Translations under genes and position numbers: made by a program
Assembly: GCA_964428335.1 (NCBI GenBank)
Contig: CAYRXW010000010.1
Coordinates: 10,850 to 74,849 of the forward strand
Length of the DNA stretch: 64,000 bases
Direction: 5' to 3'
Source of the DNA: GW2011-AR15 sp964428335
Lineage (GTDB): Archaea > Nanobdellota > Nanobdellia > Woesearchaeales > GW2011-AR15
Notes under the pieces: generated by a model
Told to the model about the DNA's origin: nothing
Database searches by the model: none
What the model saw: only the letters and a program-made list of their open reading frames with translations
Shown: positions 9,949 to 17,617 of the stretch, in pieces
Layout of the letters: every line of letters begins with the position of its first letter
Numbering within the stretch: position 1 is the first letter of the stretch

Positions 9949-11187
9949 TCATCTTCTAAAACGTGGTTTTCCCTGACTGGGTTTAAAGTGCCTTGAATTG
10001 CTTCTGAAATTCTTTTTAGGTGGCTGCGCAGAAGCACCGGATGCATTCTGCGCCTGTTCAGAATGATGTGCATGCGGCATGACCTCAATTTTCAGCCTTA
10101 TCAATTTCTCTATATCTCTGAGGAAGCTTCTTTCATCAGCAGCGCAGAAAGAATATGCTGTCCCTTCACTTCCTGCCCTGGCTGTTCTCCCTATCCTATG
10201 GACATAGCTTTCAGGGTCATTAGGTAGCTCAAAATTTATGACATGAGAGATGTCATCTATATCAATGCCTCTTGCAGCTATATCAGTTGCGACAAGGACT
10301 TTTGTCCTTCCGGACTTGAAATTCTTTAGCGCTTCTGTCCTTGCACCCTGTGACTTGTTTCCATGGATTGCAGCAGAGCTAATCCGATGGCTGCTTAGGA
10401 AAGCTGTGACCTTGTTTGCCTTGTGTTTTGTCCTTGTGAAGACAAGCACACGTGTAAGGTGCTTCTGCAACAGAAGTTCCAGGAGCAATTTATCTTTCGC
10501 ACCAGGATCAACAAAGAAAACGCACTGCTTGATTTTCTCAACAGTCGTTGCCTGTGGAGCAACCTCAACCATGACAGGATTTCTAAGCAGCTGGTTTGCA
10601 AGCTGGTTTACTTGAGGTGGCATTGTAGCTGAAAAGAAAAATGATTGTCTTTTTTGCGGTAAGCGGGCTATTATCTTTTTGATATCATGGATGAATCCCA
10701 TGTCCAGCATCCTGTCTGCTTCATCCAGCACAAAAAATTCTACATCTTTCAAATTTACTAGGCGTTGGTTCATAAGGTCAAGCAGCCTTCCTGGTGTCGC
10801 GACAACAATATCTACACCTTTTGAGACTGCATTTACCTGTGAGCCCTGTCTTACTCCTCCAAATATTACAGTGTTCTTGAATTTGAGAAACTGTCCATAT
10901 GCAGTAAAGCTTTCACCGATCTGGGCAGCAAGTTCCCTGGTAGGAGCAAGCACAAGTGTTTTCAGTACACGAGGATATTTCTCAGTCATCCGCTGAAGTA
11001 TCGGAAGTACAAATGCGGCAGTCTTCCCTGTGCCGGTCTGTGCTATTCCTATAAGGTCTTTGCCTTCCAAAAGAGGTGGGATAGACTTTAGCTGGATAGG
11101 AGTCGGCGTAGTATATCCTTGCTTTGCAAGTGCCCTCTGAAGAGGCTCGATGAGATTAAGCTGTTGAAATGTTGTATTATTTTCCAT
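9949..11187 (-). CDS. DEAD-box RNA helicase, RhlE-like
   Basis: 412 residues with the whole motif set in order: Q-motif region TPTPIQ, Walker A AQTGTGKT, PTRELA, TPGR, DEAD, SAT, the motif V region TDIAARGIDI and HRIGRTAR, then a basic low-complexity tail (PPKKNFRSNSRHF...). The layout and tail resemble bacterial RhlE/CsdA-type helicases, which unwind short RNA duplexes in ribosome assembly, RNA decay and cold response. It is monocistronic with its own promoter in the divergent gap to 11345. Closer resemblance to bacterial than archaeal helicases is an impression, not a measured result. Confidence 0.94.
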   Translation of the reverse strand: MENNTTFQQLNLIEPLQRALAKQGYTTPTPIQLKSIPPLLEGKDLIGIAQTGTGKTAAFVLPILQRMTEKYPRVLKTLVLAPTRELAAQIGESFTAYGQFLKFKNTVIFGGVRQGSQVNAVSKGVDIVVATPGRLLDLMNQRLVNLKDVEFFVLDEADRMLDMGFIHDIKKIIARLPQKRQSFFFSATMPPQVNQLANQLLRNPVMVEVAPQATTVEKIKQCVFFVDPGAKDKLLLELLLQKHLTRVLVFTRTKHKANKVTAFLSSHRISSAAIHGNKSQGARTEALKNFKSGRTKVLVATDIAARGIDIDDISHVINFELPNDPESYVHRIGRTARAGSEGTAYSFCAADERSFLRDIEKLIRLKIEVMPHAHHSEQAQNASGASAQPPKKNFRSNSRHFKPSQGKPRFRR

Positions 11188-11344
11188 AGGTTAGTTATAT
11201 TGGGTTTGTTTTTAAAAGCAATGGTATAAATGATTGAAATAAATGATCAACAATACCAATTCATTTAATTACTACTAATCAATAGTAATTTTGTAAGCTT
11301 TATATATAGCAGTTTTTTGACACTTTTAAAACTATTAAATGTGA

Positions 11345-11788
11345 ATGATGATGGATTTGGAGTGGTATATTGGAATTCCGGTTGTACTTGGTATAGCTAA
11401 TGCGGTAAGAGAGAGAATGGGGATTACCATTGATGCAAGTGCACTGAGAAAAGTAAAAGATAAAGCTGCTGAAGCTTATATTAATTCAAGAACTGCTTTT
11501 TGACCTGTTGATGTGCAGGAAGCAAGGGCAACAGCAGGTTCTAATTATATTGCTGGAATTGTAGGCCCACCTGTCAGAAGAGCATTTGCAATTGGTGCAG
11601 CTGTTGGTTTAGGTATAGATGCTATAGTCTATGTTGCAACACATCCAGAAACATTTAGCCAAGGAGCAATGGATCCACATCTGTTAAAAGCATACGCGCT
11701 TGACACAATGCATAACATACAGGCATCAGCACATGCATTAAAATCGCAGGCTTCAGGTGTTCTTCATCAGTATGCTTTAAGAGCTTAA
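11345..11788 (+). pseudogene. Small alanine-rich membrane-associated protein interrupted by an in-frame TGA
   Basis: The ATG at 11345 opens a frame of 52 codons (ending INSRTAF) that meets TGA at 11501-11503. The same frame then stays open for 95 more codons to 11788, continuing with the same composition (PVDVQEARATAGSNY...) and holding a hydrophobic segment, AFAIGAAVGLGIDAIVYVAT. A GTG at 11513 could restart translation, but no ribosome site is visible before it. A good TATA box (TTTATATATA, about 11299) precedes the first part. A single base change (TGA from TGG or CGA) would give one 147-residue protein. It could be a recent nonsense mutation, a sequencing error, readthrough, or two overlapping small genes. 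I do not recognise the family. Confidence 0.55.
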
Positions 11789-11839
11789 TTTTTTTATTAA
11801 AACCTTATTTTTTTAAATAGCATATTTCTTCTATAACTT

Positions 11840-12799
11840 ATGCATATAGACAATCTAAACATCCCTGGAAAAGTAATCCTGGCTCCAATGTGTGAAGTCA
11901 CAAAACTTCCATTCAGGTTAGTCTGCAAAAGATACGGAGCTGCAATAGTATATACTGAGATGATTCATGCAGACGCTTATCTTATGGGAGCAGAAAAAAC
12001 ATTTAGGCGTGCAAGAGTGCTTGATGAAGAGCGTCCCGTAGGGATACAGATTGTAGGAAGCTCTCTTGAAAAACTAAAAGAGGCAGCAAGAAGGATTGAA
12101 GCAGACTTAAAGCCTGATTTGATAGATATAAACATAGGCTGTCCGGCATATAATGTGATAAAGACAGGTTCAGGCTCTGCGTTACTTAAGGACATACCAA
12201 GGCTTGGTAATATTGTAAAGGAGATTTCAGGAGCTTTGACTATTCCAATGACATGCAAAATAAGGCTTCTTGAAGATGAAAAGGATACAATAAATGCAGC
12301 GAAGACCATTGAAAAGAACGGGGCAAAAGCACTTACGATTCACGGAAGGACCGCAAAGCAGGGTTATTCAGGAAAAGCAAATTGGGAGATGATATCCATT
12401 GTAAAGAAAGCATTAAAGATTCCAGTCATTCTTAACGGGGACATTGTTGATGAAGATTCTGCAAAAAATGCGCTTGAGAATTCTGGTTGCGATGCAGTTA
12501 TGGTGGGAAGGGCAGCAATAAAAAGCCCATTTATCATACAGCAGATTGATTATTTTCTAAGGACAGGAAAGAAACTGGACAGTTCTTTCCAGGATAGGGT
12601 GAAAGATTTTTATGAGATAGTATCATTATATGAGAAGTACGATTGTGTTGATCTGACAGCATTAAAGATGCTTGCGCAAAATATTACTAAAGGAGAAACT
12701 GGCGGAAATGAACTTAGGAAAACGATATCAGAATCAAAGTCTTTAGATGAGATTAAAAAAGTTTTCAGTTCCAGCACTTTAGCATCTCTTCTTCCATGA
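11840..12799 (+). CDS. tRNA-dihydrouridine synthase
   Basis: 319 residues, FMN-dependent TIM barrel of the Dus family, which reduces uridines in tRNA D-loops. Visible are the N-terminal APMCEVTKLPFR (APMxxVTxxPFR), the catalytic-cysteine motif INIGCPAYNV, the CKIRL strand, the flavin-binding HGRTAKQGYSG and NGDI, and VMVGRAAI near the phosphate site. A TATA box (TTTTTAAATA, about 11808-11818) lies so close to the ATG that the mRNA is probably leaderless. Its 3' end overlaps that of dphB by 35 nt on the opposite strand. Confidence 0.95.
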   Translation: MHIDNLNIPGKVILAPMCEVTKLPFRLVCKRYGAAIVYTEMIHADAYLMGAEKTFRRARVLDEERPVGIQIVGSSLEKLKEAARRIEADLKPDLIDINIGCPAYNVIKTGSGSALLKDIPRLGNIVKEISGALTIPMTCKIRLLEDEKDTINAAKTIEKNGAKALTIHGRTAKQGYSGKANWEMISIVKKALKIPVILNGDIVDEDSAKNALENSGCDAVMVGRAAIKSPFIIQQIDYFLRTGKKLDSSFQDRVKDFYEIVSLYEKYDCVDLTALKMLAQNITKGETGGNELRKTISESKSLDEIKKVFSSSTLASLLP

Positions 12800-13517
12800 A
12801 ATGCATCTTTCCTGGAACAATAATGCAATGTAATGGTTTTCCAAAATCAAATTTCAAAAGCTCGCTTATCTTTCCATATTTTATCAAAAAATTATCACTG
12901 CCAAGCCTTGCGCATCCTATAGCTTTTGAATTTTTTGTAATTATATCTTCATTTCTTAATTTCTCAATCTCTAAAATCTGCATCAATGCTTCGTATATCG
13001 TCATGTTCCTCTCTGGCTTTATATCTAAAAGTATAAGCGTATGTAACCCGCTTTTCAGGTTTTCTTTTAGTACATCATATGGCGTTTGCGGCATAAAGCT
13101 CTTTTCAAAGTATGGCATAGATGTTGTTTTTCCGTATTTGTAAAGCTCAAGCCCAACCTGGCCTATCGCAGTCATTATAGAAGTATTGTGTATTACTTTG
13201 ACATCAATTTTTTTTTCTTTTGCCCTTAAGAATAAGTCAGAATGCGTTGTTGCAGAAAAAACATCACCGATGACAAGAAAGCTCACATCTTCGTTTTTGG
13301 CATTTTTCAGGATTTCATCAGATCTTTTTTCAACCAGTTCCCTTTCAGCCAGGTTTATCTTTTTCCCATACAGCTCTTCAAGTTTTGATGTTGGAACATT
13401 CAGCCTGGAGGTATATGACTCTAAAAATACATATTTGCTTTTTTTGACAGCTTCAAGGCCTTTTAATGTAATATCTTTTTCGCAGTCAAGGCCAAGACCA
13501 ATCATATATAAAACCAT
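12765..13517 (-). CDS. dphB: Diphthine synthase
   Basis: 250 residues, tetrapyrrole-methylase fold. It trimethylates the modified histidine of elongation factor 2 using S-adenosylmethionine in diphthamide synthesis, a pathway found only in archaea and eukaryotes. Motifs are the N-terminal MIGLGLDCEKDITLKG, the FLESYTS strand, GDVFSATTHSDLFLRA, the IMTAIGQVGLELYKYGK segment and the C-terminal ARLGSDN and HCIIVPGKMHFMEEE. The family's usual length is about 250-265, so it is complete. The 3' end is antisense to the end of the dus gene. Confidence 0.96.
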   Translation of the reverse strand: MVLYMIGLGLDCEKDITLKGLEAVKKSKYVFLESYTSRLNVPTSKLEELYGKKINLAERELVEKRSDEILKNAKNEDVSFLVIGDVFSATTHSDLFLRAKEKKIDVKVIHNTSIMTAIGQVGLELYKYGKTTSMPYFEKSFMPQTPYDVLKENLKSGLHTLILLDIKPERNMTIYEALMQILEIEKLRNEDIITKNSKAIGCARLGSDNFLIKYGKISELLKFDFGKPLHCIIVPGKMHFMEEEMLKCWN

Positions 13518-13615
13518 AAAATGTACAAAACAGCCTTTTCTTAAAAAACCTTCTAAAACACTTAAAAAAGGCTAAATGTTTAAATATAAGATACCACTAA
13601 TATGTAGTGTCTAAT

Positions 13616-14140
13616 ATGGGCAAAGCACTCTATATTGGGATGATTGCAGCGGCTATTGCTATAGTGGCAGCAACAGTGGCTTATTTCAGGTCAGGGTTAA
13701 ATCCACAGGAATCACTAACTACTCCTGCAGCAACCTATGCATCAGGAATAGAGGAAAAAACTTTTTCGTTTGAATCAACACAAGAGGGGATGGTTCTTGA
13801 AGGCCTTTCCTGCTATGGATTTTCAGGAAATGGTTCAATTGCACTATATAGGTTGCTTGAGCTTGATCCAAATATAGGTGGGCATAAAGGTTCAGATTTA
13901 GTTGCTGCTTACAGGGCAAATCCAACATTTGGATATCATTGGGAATACCTGACGCAGGACCAGATATTTGTATTAAATTCTATCAGGGCAGGAAATTCAG
14001 GGACAAATTTTAGTGGAGAAGGACGAGTTTTATGGACTGCTGCTTTAAATGATCCTTTTTTAGACCAGGATAAAACAATCGAAGAGCTGTGTGGCACTTA
14101 TCCCACACCATTCTTCAGAAGCCTGACACCTGTACCTTAA
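13616..14140 (+). CDS. Membrane-anchored hypothetical protein
   Basis: 174 residues from the ATG at 13616; a GTG at 13607 would add three residues and sits about 25 nt after a TATA box (TTTAAATA, 13579-13586), so a leaderless start there is also possible. Residues 3-23 form one hydrophobic helix (YIGMIAAAIAIVAATVAYF) with a short basic N-terminus, as in a signal anchor. The rest would lie outside the membrane; it is moderately polar and has two cysteines (GLSCYGF and ELCGTYP) that could pair. No family recognised. It is followed 20 nt later by a gene of similar design and the two probably form a pair. Confidence 0.7.
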   Translation: MGKALYIGMIAAAIAIVAATVAYFRSGLNPQESLTTPAATYASGIEEKTFSFESTQEGMVLEGLSCYGFSGNGSIALYRLLELDPNIGGHKGSDLVAAYRANPTFGYHWEYLTQDQIFVLNSIRAGNSGTNFSGEGRVLWTAALNDPFLDQDKTIEELCGTYPTPFFRSLTPVP

Positions 14141-14160
14141 TTGAAATGTGTGAATAAAAA

Positions 14161-14775
14161 ATGAAGGGAGCATATAGGGCATTAAGTATTGTTCTTGTAG
14201 GTGCAGTTGTAGGTTCTGCTATCTTAGTTGGAGGAACAATAGGGTGGAAAGGAATGAGTGCGTGGATGCAGTATGATACAAATGTTGCTCAGCTAGAAAC
14301 TGCAAGCTATGAAAGTACGCAAACAGCATACGTAATTCCTCCAACACATACACCAATGCCAACATTAACACCACTTGAAAGCATTTTATATACTGGCACA
14401 TTTATGGAAATGGCTTTTGATACTAGTAATCCGTTAACATTGGATACTTATCTTTCTTCAATTAGTGGAATGATTTCAAAAAGATATGATATTCCCTCAT
14501 TTTTTTGGGATAAAAACAACCCAGATCATGAGGTAAGGCTCTATTGGACAATTGCAGATATACAGGATTATTTGGCATGTAAAAATAACGGAAAATCATC
14601 ATGTCCAAACGGATTACTAATTACTTTTAATTCAATATATAGTGATCCAGGATTGGAAGGGTCAATATTTAGGGAGCAAATTCAAGGGTTGCCAACTAAT
14701 CCAACATTAAGACAAGTTCTAGAAGTTGATGCTTTTTATGAAGCCATTAACCAAGCATTAACAGGAAATAAATGA
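14161..14775 (+). CDS. Membrane-anchored hypothetical protein with T/P-rich linker
   Basis: 204 residues: a signal anchor (residues about 8-30, LSIVLVGAVVGSAILVGGTIG), then a Thr/Pro-rich linker (PPTHTPMPTLTPL) typical of extracellular stalks, then a soluble domain with two cysteines in LACKNNGKSSCPNG. It begins 20 nt after the previous gene, which has the same layout, so they probably work together at the cell surface. No family recognised. Confidence 0.7.
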   Translation: MKGAYRALSIVLVGAVVGSAILVGGTIGWKGMSAWMQYDTNVAQLETASYESTQTAYVIPPTHTPMPTLTPLESILYTGTFMEMAFDTSNPLTLDTYLSSISGMISKRYDIPSFFWDKNNPDHEVRLYWTIADIQDYLACKNNGKSSCPNGLLITFNSIYSDPGLEGSIFREQIQGLPTNPTLRQVLEVDAFYEAINQALTGNK

Positions 14776-14794
14776 TTATTATATAAAAAATAAG

Positions 14795-14870
14795 TTGCCT
14801 CTATCTTTCGATCTTCGGGGGTGATTTACAGATAGAGGCAAGAAGGCACCACACAAAGACTAAGGGTGTT
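14795..14870. ncRNA. Candidate structured RNA or terminator, two hairpins between convergent genes
   Basis: A perfect 12-bp inverted repeat (TTGCCTCTATCT at 14795-14806, AGATAGAGGCAA at 14830-14841) encloses a 23-nt loop containing a G run. It is followed by a second, shorter stem GCACC/GGTGT (about 14846-14870). A TATA-like TTATATAAA lies about 15 nt before the first arm. It sits 19 nt after the stop of the 14.2 kb gene. It could be that gene's 3' structure or a small RNA; no known family is recognised. Confidence 0.4.
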
Positions 14871-14884
14871 CTTAAAACCTCAAT

Positions 14885-14910
14885 GGAAACAAAAAAATAA
14901 ATTTGTTTCC
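14885..14910 (-). terminator. Hairpin directly after the ftsZ stop codon
   Basis: Arms GGAAACAAA (14885-14893) and TTTGTTTCC (14902-14910) pair perfectly around an 8-nt loop, starting on the base after the ftsZ stop. The loop and arms are A/T-rich. It may terminate or protect the 3' end of the ftsZ transcript. Confidence 0.5.
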
Positions 14911-15951
14911 TTATCTAACTATTTCAATTCCCAGGTCTTCTGAAAGCTCTCTCATCCTGGATTGGCTTTTTGAATCGCTTTTTCCAAGTATCCATGGGCT
15001 CTTGACTCCTGTGACAATTGTCATCACAGTCAGTTTCCCTTTCATATCTTCCTGGATTCTTGCTCCCCAGATGACGTTTGCATCTTCATCAAGGCTTTCT
15101 GTTACAAGTTCTCCGATCTGGTTGATTTCATCAAGTGTCAAATCAGGTCCACCGCATACATGAATCAATGCTCCTGTTGCACCTTCATAGTTGATATCCA
15201 GTAGAGGGTTGCTTAATGCTCCTTTCACAGCTTCTTCAACTCTGTTGTTTGTATCTGATGCTCCTACTCCTATTGCTGCGACTCCTCCGTTTGTCATGAT
15301 TGCTTTAACGTCAGCATAATCAAGGTTGACAAGTGAAGGCAGGGCAATTGTTTCTACAATTCCTTTAATCATTGTTGCAATTAATTCATTTGCAACTGCA
15401 AATGCCTGTCTGATCGGCAGGTTTCCTGCAATCTGTACAAGCCTGTTATTATCAATTACAATGACTGTATCTGATACCTGCCTTAGCTGCTGCAGTCCAA
15501 ATTCAGCCTTGTCTACTCTTGCTCTTTCAATCTTAAATGGCATTGTCACAGTTCCAATTACAATAGCTCCCTGGTCTTTTGCGACTTCTGCAATTACAGG
15601 TGCTGAACCGGTTCCTGTTCCTCCTCCCATTCCAGCACATACAAATACCATGTCTGAGCCTTTCAAAGCTTCTTTAATCTCATTCATCTGCTCGTGTGCA
15701 GCTTCTGATCCTCTTTCAGGGAATCCACCGCATCCAAGTCCTCTTGTTGTCTCCCTTCCGATTAGGAACTTTCTGTCTGATTCTGTAATAGAAAGATGCT
15801 GCTGGTCTGTGTTGCATGCAATGATTTCTGCTCCCTTAATTCCTTTCTGGTAAAGCCAGTTTACCATGTTGTTCCCTGCACCACCAGCGCCGATAACTTT
15901 AATTGTTGCCTGATGTACTTCTAATCCGTCAAAACCTTGGTCCATATTCAT
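14911..15951 (-). CDS. ftsZ: Cell-division GTPase FtsZ
   Basis: 346 residues, tubulin-superfamily GTPase that forms the division ring. The GTP-binding features are GAGGAGNNMVNW near residue 22, the signature GMGGGTGTGSAPVI, the NNRLVQIAGNLP segment and the T7 synergy loop NLDYADVKAIM that completes the next subunit's active site. The N-terminus is short and the C-terminus ends soon after the second domain, with no long linker. It is transcribed alone from a promoter at about 16061-16070 through an unusually structured leader (separate entry). Archaea commonly have two FtsZ proteins; only one is in this window. Confidence 0.97.
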   Translation of the reverse strand: MNMDQGFDGLEVHQATIKVIGAGGAGNNMVNWLYQKGIKGAEIIACNTDQQHLSITESDRKFLIGRETTRGLGCGGFPERGSEAAHEQMNEIKEALKGSDMVFVCAGMGGGTGTGSAPVIAEVAKDQGAIVIGTVTMPFKIERARVDKAEFGLQQLRQVSDTVIVIDNNRLVQIAGNLPIRQAFAVANELIATMIKGIVETIALPSLVNLDYADVKAIMTNGGVAAIGVGASDTNNRVEEAVKGALSNPLLDINYEGATGALIHVCGGPDLTLDEINQIGELVTESLDEDANVIWGARIQEDMKGKLTVMTIVTGVKSPWILGKSDSKSQSRMRELSEDLGIEIVR

Positions 15952-16070
15952 TTTTATACCCCCACTCCTTTGTCCTTGTGTATTTGTGAACTTTTTTGTT
16001 CACTCTAGAGATTTTTTCACAAATCTCTATATTTCAGAATATAGTTTAAACTATCAAAATCTTTATATAC
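15952..16070 (-). promoter_or_regulatory. ftsZ promoter and three-hairpin 5' leader
   Basis: Reading the minus strand, a TATA box AGTATATAAAG lies at 16061-16070 and predicts a start near 16041, about 90 nt before the ATG. The leader holds three consecutive perfect hairpins: CTATATT/AATATAG (16027-16044), AGAGATTT/AAATCTCT (16007-16028) and GTGAAC/GTTCAC (15986-16003). The first two share two bases, so they compete slightly. A Shine-Dalgarno-like AAGGAG then lies about 15 nt from the start codon. This suggests post-transcriptional control or mRNA stability control of ftsZ. Confidence 0.6.
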
Positions 16071-16089
16071 TAGTCCAACCTATACTCTA

Positions 16090-16211
16090 CTCAGAATTAG
16101 CCAAACACAGTCGTTCGCCAAAACGACACTATTCATAGTTAAAGTTTATTGAAATTGTCGCCAAACAAATTCAATAACGTTTCTATTCTTATTTAACTAT
16201 TTAAACGTTAT
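16090..16211. ncRNA. Structured intergenic element upstream of ftsZ, candidate small RNA
   Basis: Three inverted repeats follow one another: GTCGTT/AACGAC (16110-16127) with loop CGCCAA; TTATTGAA/TTCAATAA plus TTG/CAA (16146-16177) with loop TCGCCAAA; and ATAACGTTT/AAACGTTAT (16174-16182 with 16203-16211). The first two loops share CGCCAA. A possible plus-strand TATA (TTTATATACTAG, from 16063) and a minus-strand TATA (TTTAAATA, about 16199) could each drive a transcript, so the strand is open. The ATGATGA at 16209 resembles a C box, but no D box is found. The rest of 16212-16291 shows nothing clear. Confidence 0.45.
16097..16118 (-). repeat. 22-nt element, copy 1 (upstream of ftsZ)
   Basis: Read on the minus strand this begins GCGAACGACTG and ends TTTGGCTAA. 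It matches 21 of 22 bases with 22153-22174 on the plus strand, the only difference being A versus G at the eighth base. It lies about 30 nt upstream of the ftsZ TATA box. Confidence 0.85.
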
Positions 16212-16291
16212 GATGATTGAAAATATATTTTGAAGAATATAACTCTGTGTTCCTTTAATCACGATAAATCTTTATCTTAGCAATTAAAAAA

Positions 16292-16747
16292 TTAAAGCAC
16301 GCACTCAATAAACTGAATTTTATCAGTTAATTCAGCTTCCTTAATTTGCAATTTCATAGCTTCAAATGATGATTTAGAAGCAACGATAGCATAATTTTGA
16401 GTTTGACCCTCTTTATAGGGGCTGGTTGTTGCAAGGAAAATTGTAGTATTGGCTTGGTATGCAGGATTAGGTTGATTTTTTGCAAAATCACCAATATTTG
16501 TACCATAGATAGCAATTTTTTCCAATTCAAGCATTCGTGCAAAATGATTCTCAGGCACATTATCCAAAGATTCATATCTAGGTATAGCTGAAGATAATAA
16601 CGGGGTCATTTGATAATCTAACAAAGGTAAAGATTCAACATAAACCCTATCTATCTTTTTTTCACCTAAAAGATATTTTATCTGGTCAACAACAGCAACC
16701 TGATTGGATTCTTCTTCAGGTATCAGATAAATTATTGTTTTGCTCAT
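16292..16747 (-). CDS. Hypothetical protein, 151 aa
   Basis: 151 residues, soluble, no membrane segment. The start MSKTIIYLIPEEESNQVAVVDQIKYLLGEKKIDRVYVESL reads like an alternating strand-helix fold with a parallel sheet (shown here only by its hydrophobic pattern), and another strand follows at TTIFLATTSPYKEGQ. I do not recognise the family. The start codon is followed upstream by AT-rich promoter-like DNA. It is on the same strand as the nitroreductase gene but about 65 nt away, probably with its own promoter. Confidence 0.65.
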   Translation of the reverse strand: MSKTIIYLIPEEESNQVAVVDQIKYLLGEKKIDRVYVESLPLLDYQMTPLLSSAIPRYESLDNVPENHFARMLELEKIAIYGTNIGDFAKNQPNPAYQANTTIFLATTSPYKEGQTQNYAIVASKSSFEAMKLQIKEAELTDKIQFIECVL

Positions 16748-16810
16748 TTAAACTAACGATAAAGAACATATATTTAAACATTCCTGTTTTTATCACTAAT
16801 TAGTAATAAT

Positions 16811-17530
16811 TTACTTCTTCTTCTCTTTAATCTTCTGCATAGCAGCTTTGCTCTTCTCAACAAATCCTGAGATCATCTGAGAAATCTTATCAAACACAAG
16901 CGGGTTTTCCAAAATCCTTTCTACGTTTACATACCTTCTTCCATATGCTTCATGGAAAACTAAGGTCTCCATTAAGTATCTTGAAGGTGCTGGTACAATC
17001 TCATCAGGGTATCCTATAGGAAGTATCCCTTGTGGTCTTATATCTCCCGGAAGCCCTAAAGCTCTAGATATCATCTCTTCATCAAAAGAGCTGACCCAGG
17101 TTGATGCAAGCCCTAATGCATGGGTTGTAAGAAGCATGTTCTGTATTGCAGCAGCGCAGTTCTGGACACTATAAAGTCTTTCTCCCCTGACTCCGTAAAA
17201 CCTCTTTAGTTTTTCATTGTCTGAAACTACGCAGATGTAAACAGGAGCTTCAGCCATCCAAAGCTGCTGTAGAGATGCTTCAGCAATCTTTTGCTTGTTT
17301 CCAGGGTCTTTTACAATGATAAATCTCCAGTTCTGGATATTTCCGGCACTTGGAGCATATCTTCCAGCATCTAAGATTACTCCCAGAAGTTCCATTGGCA
17401 CATCCTGGGAACTGAATTTTCTTATTGATCTTCTTGTGGCAATTGCCTCAAACACATTCATCTTTAGAGTGACAGGGTTTACAGAATCCTTGATTTCAAA
17501 TGTCTCATTATGGAGTTCTTCAACGCTCAT
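16811..17530 (-). CDS. Nitroreductase-family flavoprotein
   Basis: 239 residues. The family hallmark IATRRSIRKFSSQDVP near residue 30 binds FMN, and is followed by APSAGNIQNWRFIIV and a later ALGLASTWVSSF and GILPIGYPDE. Members bind FMN and reduce nitro compounds, quinones or other substrates with NAD(P)H. The first 24 residues precede the usual family start; a second Met at residue 24 (MNVFEAIATRR) is possible, but a minus-strand TATA box (ATATTTAAAC, about 17552-17561) sits at the right distance for a leaderless start at 17530. Substrate unknown. Confidence 0.9.
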   Translation of the reverse strand: MSVEELHNETFEIKDSVNPVTLKMNVFEAIATRRSIRKFSSQDVPMELLGVILDAGRYAPSAGNIQNWRFIIVKDPGNKQKIAEASLQQLWMAEAPVYICVVSDNEKLKRFYGVRGERLYSVQNCAAAIQNMLLTTHALGLASTWVSSFDEEMISRALGLPGDIRPQGILPIGYPDEIVPAPSRYLMETLVFHEAYGRRYVNVERILENPLVFDKISQMISGFVEKSKAAMQKIKEKKK

Positions 17531-17617
17531 AATTAATATATGGGCTGGGTGGTTTAAATATTTTTGTGTAAAGCTTTACCAAACCTTTTATTAACCACTT
17601 CCAAATTTAATCCATGA

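Noticed and set aside
16209..16250. C/D box sRNA (ATGATGA at 16209)
   Set aside because: No D box CTGA or internal boxes at a fitting distance.
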